A DNA stretch of 15,503 nt. It comes from Candidatus Omnitrophota bacterium (GTDB taxonomy: Bacteria > Omnitrophota > Gorgyraeia > Duberdicusellales > 4484-171). Position 1 is the first letter of the stretch. Each line of letters begins with the position of its first letter. Location: NCBI GenBank assembly GCA_023135855.1, contig JAGLSH010000010.1:1-15503 (forward strand). The letters are read 5' to 3'. Positions 1 through 8,077 of this stretch are shown in pieces. The position numbers were made by a program, and so were the translations under genes. Under the pieces are notes generated by a model that was given only the letters and a program-made list of their open reading frames with translations, was not told where the DNA came from and made no database searches.

Positions 1-1117
1 GAGAAGGAAAATTCACTTTAGGAAATTCTACAATCCGGGAAGAATCGCAAATAGTATCTTGAGTTTCAGCGTTTTTAAGCTTTGCTACTGCTGCAATATC
101 TCCAGCAAAAACTTTTTCCTTAGCTGATTGCTGTTTGCCTTGCAAAGAATAGAGCTGGCCGAACTTCTCCTTGGAACCTTTAGTAGTATCATAAAACTCA
201 CTATTCGAGTTTAACTGACCAGAAAATACTCTAAAAATAGTAAGCTGACCAACAAAAGGATCAACGACAGTTTTAAATACCTGAGCTGAAAAAGGAGCAT
301 CTACTTTAGGCTCAATTTGTATATCCTCAGAAGCTTTATCCTTGGCCGCTCTGGGTAAAGATTTACCTACTGCTGGCATAATATCAACAATTAAATCAAG
401 AAGGCAATCAATGCCTACCTCTTGAGTAGCCATTCCACCAACTATCGGGAAAAGGATCGAATTAAGAATAGCTTTTTTAAGAGCTGGCCGAAATTCATCT
501 TCAGTTAATTCCCCAGTCTCTAAATATTTCTCGACTAATCCATCATCACTCTCAGCAGCCATTTCAACAATCTTGCTATACCCAGAAGCATTTTTGTCTT
601 TTAAAGCATTAGTCACCTTATCCCCCTCAACAATCCCCATACTTACAGCATTCTTAGTTAAGTTTTTCTTTATATCATCTAAAGTTTTCTTGTAATCAGT
701 ATTATCCTTATCAAGTTTATTAATAAAAAATAAACAAGGCACATTTTTTTCTCTTAGAATATTCCAAGCTTTCTCTGTTCCTACCCCAACTCCTTCCAGG
801 GCATCAACTACAATAACAGCAAAATCTACAACTTGAGAGCTAGTAATTAATTCACCAACAAAATCAAGATATCCTGGGGTGTCAATAAATTGTAAAGAGT
901 TTCCCTTATAGCTGGCTCCTAAAACTGATAAATTAATTGAACTCTTTCTTCTTTTTTCATCCTCTTCATAATCGCTGGTGGAAGTTTCACTATCTACTTT
1001 ACCTAAGCGAGAAATAGCTCCAGATTTAAAAAGTATAGTTTCGGCAAGAGAAGTTTTTCCAGATTGGGCATGACCGCAAATAAGAAAGGTTCTTTTTTTC
1101 ATTAGATCACTTTGCAT
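1..1117 (-). CDS. EF-G-like translational GTPase (EF-G2 type), C-terminus cut off by window edge
   Basis: My own translation from ATG at 1117 gives 372 open codons to the left edge. The P-loop is GHAQSGKT (residues 15-22), G3 is DTPG (79-82) and G4 is NKLD (133-136). The G5 region reads GGMATQEVG, followed by LLDLIVDIMP, and then a beta-barrel domain II (QVFKTVVDPFVGQLTIFRVFSG) starts. This order fits the EF-G/TetM superfamily. The P-loop with AQSG, rather than the AHIDAGKT form of canonical EF-G, and the start LFKSGAISRLGKV point to the poorly understood EF-G-like paralogue often called EF-G2. Its role (ribosome-associated GTPase) is known only by family. Switch I carries KSSI where EF-G has the invariant GIT threonine. 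A strong GGGAGG ribosome site (1125-1130) lies 7 nt before this ATG, which decides the start over the second Met (codon 6). Full-length relatives are about 680-700 residues, so roughly half is missing. It has its own promoter. Confidence 0.88.
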   Translation of the reverse strand, partial: MQSDLMKKRTFLICGHAQSGKTSLAETILFKSGAISRLGKVDSETSTSDYEEDEKRRKSSINLSVLGASYKGNSLQFIDTPGYLDFVGELITSSQVVDFAVIVVDALEGVGVGTEKAWNILREKNVPCLFFINKLDKDNTDYKKTLDDIKKNLTKNAVSMGIVEGDKVTNALKDKNASGYSKIVEMAAESDDGLVEKYLETGELTEDEFRPALKKAILNSILFPIVGGMATQEVGIDCLLDLIVDIMPAVGKSLPRAAKDKASEDIQIEPKVDAPFSAQVFKTVVDPFVGQLTIFRVFSGQLNSNSEFYDTTKGSKEKFGQLYSLQGKQQSAKEKVFAGDIAAVAKLKNAETQDTICDSSRIVEFPKVNFPS

Positions 1118-1135
1118 ATTTTTTCCTCCCTACCC

Positions 1136-1166
1136 GTTGATTACCTGTCGGCGAAACAAAATCAAC
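1136..1166 (-). promoter_or_regulatory. Leader hairpin just upstream of the ribosome site of the EF-G-like gene
   Basis: Perfect 7-bp arms GTTGATT and AATCAAC (1136-1142 and 1160-1166) enclose a 17-nt interior that can form a further 3-bp TGT/ACA stem. The 3' arm in the transcript ends 5 nt before the GGGAGG ribosome site at 1125-1130. The hairpin lies inside the predicted leader. It matches no riboswitch I recognise. It could modulate translation initiation or be fortuitous. Confidence 0.35.
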
Positions 1167-1224
1167 AGACTTCAATGAAAAACATTATTTATAGATTGCA
1201 GGCTGAGAATTTGTACGAATTTTT

Positions 1225-1253
1225 ATTATAGTAGAAATAAAGCTTGCCGTCAA
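1225..1253 (-). promoter_or_regulatory. Sigma-70-type promoter of the EF-G-like gene
   Basis: On the minus strand a TTGACG -35 box (1248-1253) is followed by exactly 17 nt and a perfect TATAAT -10 box (1225-1230). This is the best promoter match in the window. Transcription should start near 1218, giving a leader of about 100 nt before the ATG at 1117. Confidence 0.75.
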
Positions 1254-1312
1254 GGAAACAGCTATTTTTTTTATTTTCTGTAAATCTTTGGTTCTAAAGA
1301 CTTTAGGCAAAC

Positions 1313-2353
1313 TTATACTATTAACATAGCATCGCCAAAACTGTAAAAACGAAATTTTTCATCTTTAGCGTAAGTGTAGCTTTGCCTTATTAAAGAAGGT
1401 TTAGCAAAGGCAGAAACCAAAACAAGATTAGTAGAAGAAGGGGTATGAAAATTAGTGATAAGAGCATCAACCACTTTAAATTTATAGCCAGGAGTAATAT
1501 AAAGATTAGTCGGGCCAGAAAATGCCTTAGCCCAAAAACCTCTTTTTGAAGAAACCGCTGATTCTAAAGACCTAATTGCAGTTGTCCCAACAGCGATTAT
1601 TCTCTGTTGGTTCTTCTTAGCCTGATTTATAGTTTTAGCGACCAAAGAAGTAACCTCTACTCTTTCTGACTCTATCAAATGATCACGAATATCTTCACAC
1701 TTTACCGGACGGAAAGTAGCCAAGCTACAATGAAGAGTCACATATAATATTTTTACCCCTTTTTCCTCTATTTTCTTTATTAACTCAGGAGTAAAATGCA
1801 AACCAGCTGTAGGTGCAGCCACCGCTCCTTCACGTTTCGCATAAATAGTCTGATAATCATCTGGATCTTTAACTCCCTTTTTTATATAATGAGGAAGCGG
1901 CACTTTCCCTATTTTTTTAATAAAATCACCTACGTCTAAAGGTCTAAAATCTAATATTCTTGAACCACTAGCAGTTTTATCAATAATCTTAGCTTTATAA
2001 TCTCCTCCGCTAAAGTTAATAGTTTCACCTACCCTAGCTCTCTTCCCAGGCTTAACTAAAGCCTCCCAAACACCCTTTTTCTTCTCCTCTAGCAGTAAAA
2101 TTTCTAATTTAGCCCCACTACTTCTATTAGCCTTAAGCTTAGCTCTAATTACCTTAGTGTTATTTAAAATAAGAACATCACCTTCTCTTAAATAATCAAC
2201 TATATCTCTAAAAATCCTTGTATTCAAAGAAGAATCCTTGCGATCTAAAACAAGAAGTCGACAACTATCCCTAGGATTAGCTGGCTCTTGAGCTATCAAA
2301 TCTTGAGGGATTTTGAAATCATATTGAGAAAGATTAAAAATATCACCAGTCAT
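1313..2353 (-). CDS. queA: S-adenosylmethionine:tRNA ribosyltransferase-isomerase (queuosine synthesis)
   Basis: QueA transfers and isomerises the ribosyl group of S-adenosylmethionine onto preQ1 at position 34 of tRNAs with GUN anticodons, giving epoxyqueuosine. It is cytosolic. The 346 residues match the family length. Signatures visible are NNTKVIRAKL (64-73), EGAVAAPTAGLHF (175-187), VTLHCSLATFRPV (205-217), VGTTAIRSLES (255-265), ALITNFHTPSST (297-308) and a C-terminal FYSFGDAMLI. The protein stops right after that last block, so it lacks the short tail of the E. coli enzyme. The start gives MTGDIFNLSQYDFKIPQDLIAQ, close to the expected N-terminus; no clear Shine-Dalgarno precedes it. 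It is divergent from the diguanylate cyclase gene across 98 nt. The 195-nt gap downstream carries a separate promoter for the EF-G-like gene, so queA is probably monocistronic. No other queuosine gene is in view. Confidence 0.96.
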   Translation of the reverse strand: MTGDIFNLSQYDFKIPQDLIAQEPANPRDSCRLLVLDRKDSSLNTRIFRDIVDYLREGDVLILNNTKVIRAKLKANRSSGAKLEILLLEEKKKGVWEALVKPGKRARVGETINFSGGDYKAKIIDKTASGSRILDFRPLDVGDFIKKIGKVPLPHYIKKGVKDPDDYQTIYAKREGAVAAPTAGLHFTPELIKKIEEKGVKILYVTLHCSLATFRPVKCEDIRDHLIESERVEVTSLVAKTINQAKKNQQRIIAVGTTAIRSLESAVSSKRGFWAKAFSGPTNLYITPGYKFKVVDALITNFHTPSSTNLVLVSAFAKPSLIRQSYTYAKDEKFRFYSFGDAMLIV

Positions 2354-2360
2354 AACGGTT

Positions 2361-2369
2361 ATTTTACCA
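2361..2369 (-). promoter_or_regulatory. Possible extended -10 promoter element of queA
   Basis: The minus strand reads TGG-TAAAAT here, an extended -10 pattern (TGn followed by a 5/6 match to TATAAT). No good -35 is seen at 17 nt. Transcription would begin at about the ATG itself (2353), which with the missing Shine-Dalgarno would make the queA message leaderless. In DNA this AT-rich such matches arise easily. Confidence 0.22.
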
Positions 2370-2412
2370 GATAATAGTAAAAATTAAAGCTTTCAAAATA
2401 TTCCAAGAAAGT

Positions 2413-2441
2413 TTGACTTTTGCTATTAAATATGCTATTTA
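2413..2441 (+). promoter_or_regulatory. Probable promoter of the diguanylate cyclase gene
   Basis: A TTGACT -35 box (2413-2418, 5/6) is followed after 17 nt by TATTTA (2436-2441); an overlapping alternative -10 is TTTAAT (2438-2443, 5/6, 19-nt spacing). Either would place the transcription start only about 0-4 nt before the ATG at 2452. No Shine-Dalgarno is present there, so the message may be almost leaderless. Confidence 0.45.
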
Positions 2442-2444
2442 ATA
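2424..2444. promoter_or_regulatory. Dyad-symmetric operator candidate over the diguanylate cyclase -10 region
   Basis: Perfect 9-bp inverted arms TATTAAATA (2424-2432) and TATTTAATA (2436-2444) flank TGC. The same stretch is also a 12-nt-period direct repeat (TGCTATT at 2421 and 2433). It covers the end of the promoter spacer and the -10 box, where a repressor would block polymerase. It also lies about 70-90 nt upstream of queA. The regulator is unknown. Confidence 0.4.
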
Positions 2445-2451
2445 CATTAGA

Positions 2452-3600
2452 ATGAATAAGGAAATTGATAAACTCAAAGAAGAGTTAGAAAAGGTCCGCT
2501 CTCAATTATATGTTTTCTACGAACTAACCAAGGCCATGAGAACAACTCTACGGCTTGACGAGATAACTTATATTATCTTAACCGGCTTAACTGCTAATGA
2601 AGGACTAAGATTCAACCGAGCAGCTATTTTTTTTGTTGACGATAAAAATAAAGAAATAAACGGCTTTATGGGAATTGGTCCAATCGATAGCCAAGAAGCA
2701 ACCAGGATCTGGCAAAGCATTGAAGAAGAAAAAAAGAACCTCTACGATCTAATTGATAACTACAACCGAATAAGAGAAAATAAAGAAAGACCTAAATTCT
2801 TAGAACTAGTTAAATCCCTAACATTCCCTCTTAATGAAAAGAGCGGATTAATTTTTGATACTCTTTATAAAAAAGATCTTACTTGGATTAAAAATGAGAA
2901 TCGGAAATTTAAAAATGATTCCTTAGTAAAAGGCTTAAATCTTGAAGAATTTCTTATCTTTTCTCTCTGGATAAAAGGTAAAGCTACCGGAGTAGCAGTA
3001 GTCGACAATTACATCACTAAAAAACCAATAACTAGTGAAGATGTAAAAATCTTTACTATGTTTATGGAGCAGGCTCAAGGAGCTTTAGAGAATTCACAAA
3101 GTTTTGAAAGTACTCTAACTCAAGCTCATACTGACACCTTAACATCTCTTTGGAACTACGGATATTTTCAATATCGCCTAGATGAAGAAATAGCTAAATC
3201 AAATACAACGTCTCTTCCCCTATCATTGATGATGATCGACATTGATGATTTTAAAAAGTTTAATGATAGCAATGGTCACATCCAAGGTGACCAAGCTCTA
3301 AGGCAAATAAGTGAAGTCTTAAAAGAAAACTGTCGCAAGATTGATATCTTATGCCGTTATGGCGGAGAAGAATTTTCACTTATCTTACCGGCTAACAATA
3401 AAAAAGAAGCTGCCCTTGTAGGGGAAAGAATAAGAAAATCAATAGCCGGCAAAAAAATTCTAAAAAGTAGCTTTACTATTAGTATTGGAATTGCTTCCTA
3501 TCCCCAAGACTCCGCTAACAAAAAAACCCTAATTGAAAAAGCTGACCAAGCTTTATACAAAGCTAAAAGAAAAGGGAAAAATAAAGTAGTTCTTGTTTAG
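2452..3600 (+). CDS. GAF-GGDEF diguanylate cyclase
   Basis: Predicted cytosolic enzyme making cyclic di-GMP from two GTP. Residues 1-28 form a short charged helix, likely coiled coil. Residues about 30-212 have the look of a GAF sensor domain (LRLDEITYIILTGL at the start, FTMFMEQAQGALEN at the end), and the GGDEF domain fills 222-382. The active-site signature is RYGGEEF (GGEEF at 304-308), with metal-binding aspartates in MIDIDDFKKFND (263-266). An inhibitory I-site RKID (295-298) sits exactly five residues before GGEEF, so product feedback inhibition is likely. The entry motif is DTLTSLWNYGYF rather than the usual LTGLxNRRxF. There is no membrane segment or signal peptide. It is the only plus-strand gene here and its stop is 6 nt from the smc stop. 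The GAF ligand cannot be told. The start is the first Met and has no Shine-Dalgarno; see the promoter and dyad entries. Confidence 0.93.
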   Translation: MNKEIDKLKEELEKVRSQLYVFYELTKAMRTTLRLDEITYIILTGLTANEGLRFNRAAIFFVDDKNKEINGFMGIGPIDSQEATRIWQSIEEEKKNLYDLIDNYNRIRENKERPKFLELVKSLTFPLNEKSGLIFDTLYKKDLTWIKNENRKFKNDSLVKGLNLEEFLIFSLWIKGKATGVAVVDNYITKKPITSEDVKIFTMFMEQAQGALENSQSFESTLTQAHTDTLTSLWNYGYFQYRLDEEIAKSNTTSLPLSLMMIDIDDFKKFNDSNGHIQGDQALRQISEVLKENCRKIDILCRYGGEEFSLILPANNKKEAALVGERIRKSIAGKKILKSSFTISIGIASYPQDSANKKTLIEKADQALYKAKRKGKNKVVLV

Positions 3601-3606
3601 AAAAAT

Positions 3607-6600
3607 TTAGGAAAGGACCTCTTCAGCAGCAAATTTTACCGATACAACTTTAGAAATACCTCTCTCTTGCATAGTAATACCATACAAGACATCAGCATTA
3701 CTCATAGTCTTCTTATTATGAGTAATTAAAATAAACTGTGAAGAAGAAGCAAATTGCTTTAGAAGATGATTAAACCGATCAACGTTAGCCTCATCTAAGG
3801 GAGCGTCTATTTCATCAAGCACACATAAAGGAGACGGTCTTACTGTAAAAATAGCAAAAACTAATGATATAGCTGTTAAAGCTTTTTCTCCTCCTGACAA
3901 AAGAGAAACATTTTGTAATTTCTTCCCCGGAGGTTGAACTTCAATCTCTACTCCTGACTCCAAAATATTATCTTTATCAATAAGAATAAGATTGGCCTTG
4001 CCACCATTAAATAAAAACTTAAAATTCTTCTTAAATTCCGCTTCGATTTTAGTAAAGGTATCTAGAAAAAGTTCTCGAGAAGTACGATTGATCTTTAAAA
4101 TTGCTTTCTTTAAACTGTCTTTGGAAGTAACTAAATCTTGTTTCTGAGTATCTAAGAATTCTTCTCGTTTCTTTAATTCTTCAAATTCCTCAATCGCTAC
4201 CATATTGACTTCGCCTAAAGACTTAACTCTTTTTTGTAGCTTCTCCTTTCCAACAGAAAGAGTCTCCATGTCTTCTCCAACTTCACCTTGGCTATTGATA
4301 TCGAACTCAACTTGATAAACTTGTCGCAGATAATCTTTTATTTTTTCTTTTTCATATTCTAGGCTCTGGGTCTCTAATTTCTTATTATAAGCAGAATCAC
4401 GCAAAACTTGTGACTCTTTCTCTAGACCTTGGATATCTTCTTTAACCTTATGAATATTATTATTCAAAGCTAATCCTTCCTCTTCCAAGCCTTGTTTATT
4501 CTTTATCCGCTCTTCTATCTTAAGCTTATCTTCTTCTATCTTTAATTCTAAGCTATCTATTTGGTTGTTAAAAGAATTATTCTTAAGCTTATTTTCCCCT
4601 TCTTCTTTATCAACCTGCTTTAAATTCTCTCTAATATTATTTATCTCATCTTGGAAAAGAATAACTTTTGACTCTAAGGTTTCACTCTCCTTATGCAAAG
4701 ATTGCTCTTGGGCAAGGCTACGAGTTGACTCAAGATCTATATTCTTTATTCTCTCTAAACCATTAGTTATTATTTCATTAGATTGGAATAGACTTTGATT
4801 AGTTTTGTCTAAATCTCCTTGGTAGACTATCAATTCCTCTTCTATTTCTTTTTGTCTTCTCTGACAATCCTCAACATCATCAAGGGTAGTTTTTTCTTCT
4901 TGAGACAAAAGCTCTGATTCCTCTTCTAACCGCTCAACTTCACGAGTTAAACCATCTTTCTCTTGTAAGCTTTGTTGCAGTCTTGTTCTTGCTTCTTCAA
5001 TGTGAACATTTTCGCTTGCTAAGTCTTTACTAATCTCACCTTTTTGCTGGCCTACTTTTTCTTGTTCTCCTTTTATCTCTTCTATCTCTCGCTCAGTAAG
5101 AGCCATTTTATCTTCTAATTGCTTCTCTTCGAAAGAAACTACCTTGACTTCTAATTCAGCTGAATAGCCTTGATCATCTTTCTTAAAAACCACATCTTGC
5201 AAAGAAGCTACTAACTTATTAATATCCTTTGGTTCCTCATCAAAGATAACAGTAACTTTCTTTCGAACTGAAAAAGTTTCATATTTTATTCTTAAATCTT
5301 TCAAAAAATCATAAGTTGCTTTTAATTCTAGAAGTTCTTTTTCTTTTTCTACTAACCTTGACCTTAAATCTTCAATTAAATTAGCTAATTCTTTCTCTTT
5401 TTGAGCTAAACCACTCTTTACATCTTGTAAACTTTTTAACTCATCCTCAGCTTTTCTGGATTCTTCACCAACTAATCCTAAATTATACTTATTTTCCGTT
5501 AATAAAGTGTCTAATTTAGCTTTATCTAAAATCAATCTTTTCTTTCTATTAATTAAAGAAGCCAATTTGGTCTGAGTCTCTATAAGGGTATTCTGAAATT
5601 GAACTCTTTTACTCTCCAAATTTAAAATTTTTGTCTTCTCTTGATTGACTTCTTTTCTAGCGCTATCTACCTCACTCTTAACATTTTCTTTTTCTTGAGT
5701 TACCCGTTCAACTGTCTCAATTAATGTTTGCAAATTTACTTTGATAACTTCCATCCGAGCTGCCTCTTCTTGGCTTCGCTGTTCTTGTAATTGCAATCTC
5801 TGATTAAGATTATTGCGAGTCATTTCAAGATTTATATTCCGTTGCTCTAATTCATTTATTCTTTGTTTATCAACACTAATATGACTAGTAGAGCTTTCTA
5901 TCCTAGCGTTTAATGAAACTATATCAGTTGCTGCTTCTTCAAGCTTACCTCTTAGCAATCTTAGCTGATGGTTTAACTCTTCCCATCGATCGCTAACCTC
6001 CTCTAATTGTCCTTCTTTGCCCTTTTCTTTCTCTTCAAAGATATTTAATTCCTGGTTAAGTTTACCAATTTTTACTTCTAATTCTAAAAACTGAACAGTA
6101 GCAATTTTATTCTCAATTTTAATTAATTCCGCTTGGACTTCTTTGTATTTCTTTGCTTTGGCAACTTGTCTCTCAAGATAACGTATTTGTCTTCTTACCT
6201 CAAAAAGTATATCTTCTAGGCGAAGTATATTTTCTTCAGCTTCATCTAAACGACGCAAGGTTTCTCTTTTTCTCTCTTTATACTTTACTATTCCGCTAGC
6301 CTCATCAAATATTAAACGTTTATCTTCAGGCTTATAGCTTAAGAAAATCTCGATCTTACCCTGTTCAATAAAGGAATAAGTAGCTTCTCCAATACCTGTT
6401 CCCATAAACAACTCTTGAACATCTTTTAACCTAACTACATTTTTATTTATAAAGTATTGACTCTCTCCAGATCGATAAAGACGGCGGGCAACTAATACTT
6501 CCTTATAATCTATAGGTAAGTACTTATCTTCATTGCAAAAAGTTAAACCAACTTCAGCGTAATTTAAGGGATCATGGCGCTCAGTACCATTAAAGATAAT

Positions 6601-6789
6601 ATCTTCCATCTTAGCACCACGCAAAGACTTAGGGCTTTGCTCCCCTAAGGCCCATTTAATAGCATCAAAGACATTGCTCTTGCCACAGCCATTAGGACCA
6701 ACTACTGAGGTTATTCCTGATTCAAATTTAAGAGAAGTTTTCTCAGGGAAGGATTTAAAACCAAAAATTTCTAATTCTTTTAAATACAT
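3607..6789 (-). CDS. smc: Chromosome segregation ATPase SMC with an unusually small hinge
   Basis: SMC dimers compact and segregate chromosomes by ATP-driven loop extrusion, normally with ScpA and ScpB (not in view). The N-terminal head has Walker A GPNGCGKSN (31-39), the arginine-finger region LRGAKMEDIIFNG with R57, and IEQGKIEIFLSYKPEDKRLIF. The C-terminal head has the signature LSGGEKAL (964-971) and Walker B LCVLDEIDAPLD (988-999). Between them, residues about 175-495 and 556-900 are heptad-rich coiled coils rich in E, K, Q and L. At 1060 residues it is about 100-130 shorter than typical bacterial SMC (around 1150-1190). The shortfall is in the middle: only about 60 non-coil residues (about 496-555) stand where the hinge should be. 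I see no glycine-rich dimerisation motif and no CxxC zinc hook. Heads and arms look intact, so it is probably a working protein. The start matches the usual MYLKxLEIFGFKSF; no Shine-Dalgarno is visible. Confidence 0.95.
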   Translation of the reverse strand: MYLKELEIFGFKSFPEKTSLKFESGITSVVGPNGCGKSNVFDAIKWALGEQSPKSLRGAKMEDIIFNGTERHDPLNYAEVGLTFCNEDKYLPIDYKEVLVARRLYRSGESQYFINKNVVRLKDVQELFMGTGIGEATYSFIEQGKIEIFLSYKPEDKRLIFDEASGIVKYKERKRETLRRLDEAEENILRLEDILFEVRRQIRYLERQVAKAKKYKEVQAELIKIENKIATVQFLELEVKIGKLNQELNIFEEKEKGKEGQLEEVSDRWEELNHQLRLLRGKLEEAATDIVSLNARIESSTSHISVDKQRINELEQRNINLEMTRNNLNQRLQLQEQRSQEEAARMEVIKVNLQTLIETVERVTQEKENVKSEVDSARKEVNQEKTKILNLESKRVQFQNTLIETQTKLASLINRKKRLILDKAKLDTLLTENKYNLGLVGEESRKAEDELKSLQDVKSGLAQKEKELANLIEDLRSRLVEKEKELLELKATYDFLKDLRIKYETFSVRKKVTVIFDEEPKDINKLVASLQDVVFKKDDQGYSAELEVKVVSFEEKQLEDKMALTEREIEEIKGEQEKVGQQKGEISKDLASENVHIEEARTRLQQSLQEKDGLTREVERLEEESELLSQEEKTTLDDVEDCQRRQKEIEEELIVYQGDLDKTNQSLFQSNEIITNGLERIKNIDLESTRSLAQEQSLHKESETLESKVILFQDEINNIRENLKQVDKEEGENKLKNNSFNNQIDSLELKIEEDKLKIEERIKNKQGLEEEGLALNNNIHKVKEDIQGLEKESQVLRDSAYNKKLETQSLEYEKEKIKDYLRQVYQVEFDINSQGEVGEDMETLSVGKEKLQKRVKSLGEVNMVAIEEFEELKKREEFLDTQKQDLVTSKDSLKKAILKINRTSRELFLDTFTKIEAEFKKNFKFLFNGGKANLILIDKDNILESGVEIEVQPPGKKLQNVSLLSGGEKALTAISLVFAIFTVRPSPLCVLDEIDAPLDEANVDRFNHLLKQFASSSQFILITHNKKTMSNADVLYGITMQERGISKVVSVKFAAEEVLS

Positions 6790-6797
6790 AGTGTAAA

Positions 6798-6882
<85 letters not shown>

Positions 6883-6886
6883 TACC

Positions 6887-8077
6887 CTAGCCTTCTTTCA
6901 GTTTCTTGATTAAGAGAGGGATAACTTTAAAAATATCACCAACAATACTGTAATCTGCAACTTTAAATATCGGAGCTTCAGGATCCTTGTTGATAGCAAT
7001 AATTGTCTTTGCTGATTGCATACCCACTAAATGTTGAATCTGACCAGATATACCACAAGCAATATATATTTTAGGACAAACAGTTCTTCCAGTTTGTCCA
7101 ACTTGATGGGAATAAGGAATCCAACCAGCATCTACGCTAGCCCGTGAAGAACCTACAGCAGCACCTAAGACTTCTGCTAATTCTTCTATTAAGGAAAAAT
7201 TCTTGCCTTCGCCTAAGCCTCGGCCACCAGAAACAATTATATCAGCTTCAGATAAATTAACAGTAGAAATAGCTTCTTTTATGAAATCTAGGAATTTTAT
7301 TCTTTTATCCTGTAAATTTTCATCAAAACTCTCTTTAATTGTCTCACCTGTCCTTAAAACATCAATGCTAGCTTCAGGCATTACCTTATGCCGAACTGTT
7401 GCCATCTGAGGTCTATGATTTGGAGATATGATTTGAGCCATAATATTACCACCAAAAGCCGGACGAGTTTGGATTAAAATCTTTTTTTCTTTATCAATAT
7501 CTAAACCAGTACAATCAGCAGTTAAACCAGTGTGAATATTTACAGCTATTCTTGAAACCAGGCTTCTTCCAGTAGTAGTGGCTCCAGCTAAAATAACTTC
7601 AGGTTTATGTTTTCCAATTAACCCTGATATAGCTTTAGTATAATTTTCAGCGATATAATGTTCTAGCGCCGGTGAATCAACAACAAATACTTTATCAGCT
7701 CCCCGATGAATTAATTCTTGAGCTTTGCCTGTTATGTTATTACCAAGTAATATTGCCCCAACATAAGTATTAAGATCTTTGGCTAGCTCTTTTGCTTTTG
7801 CCAAGAGCTCAAATGCTACTGAAGCAACAACACCATCTCTTTGCTCAGCAAATACCCAAACACCTTTATAACTTGAGATATCACTCTGGGCTACAACTTT
7901 ACGTTCAATTTTTATAGCAGCAAAAGTACAACTTTCTATACAAGCTCCACAAAGATTACATTTATCTAAATCGATTATTGCCTTTTTATCTTTTAGCTCT
8001 ATAGCTGCTATCGGACAAGCTCCAATACAAAGGCCGCAACCAACACACTTATCTAAAATTATTTTTATACCGCTCAT
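6887..8077 (-). CDS. etfA: Electron transfer flavoprotein alpha subunit with N-terminal 2[4Fe-4S] ferredoxin domain
   Basis: Alpha subunit of a heterodimeric FAD-containing electron carrier. Residues 1-60 are an added ferredoxin domain with two complete CxxCxxCxxxC sets (C11, C14, C17, C21 and C40, C43, C46, C50). The ETF domain follows from about 65, with the C-terminal FAD-binding part showing SGGRGLG (283-289), VGSSRASVDAGW (308-319), QVGQTG (325-330) and ISGQIQH (343-349). The 396-residue length fits ETF-alpha (about 320) plus the ferredoxin. Ferredoxin-fused EtfA is known in anaerobes, for example in caffeyl-CoA and lactate systems tied to flavin-based electron bifurcation. It overlaps etfB by 4 nt (ATGA), so the pair is translationally coupled. 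No acyl-CoA or hydroxyacid dehydrogenase partner is encoded nearby, so the electron donor is unknown and bifurcation is inference. Confidence 0.95.
   Translation of the reverse strand: MSGIKIILDKCVGCGLCIGACPIAAIELKDKKAIIDLDKCNLCGACIESCTFAAIKIERKVVAQSDISSYKGVWVFAEQRDGVVASVAFELLAKAKELAKDLNTYVGAILLGNNITGKAQELIHRGADKVFVVDSPALEHYIAENYTKAISGLIGKHKPEVILAGATTTGRSLVSRIAVNIHTGLTADCTGLDIDKEKKILIQTRPAFGGNIMAQIISPNHRPQMATVRHKVMPEASIDVLRTGETIKESFDENLQDKRIKFLDFIKEAISTVNLSEADIIVSGGRGLGEGKNFSLIEELAEVLGAAVGSSRASVDAGWIPYSHQVGQTGRTVCPKIYIACGISGQIQHLVGMQSAKTIIAINKDPEAPIFKVADYSIVGDIFKVIPLLIKKLKEG

Noticed and set aside
1265..1310. CTAAA-GTC-TTTAG hairpin after queA plus a nearby A/T tract as a terminator.
   Set aside because: In the minus-strand transcript the tract following the hairpin is A-rich, not U-rich, and the stem is short and AT-only.
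4565..4798. Small plus-strand open frame inside smc.
   Set aside because: Antisense shadow of the SMC coiled-coil coding sequence: leucine/serine-rich translation, no ribosome site, no family resemblance.
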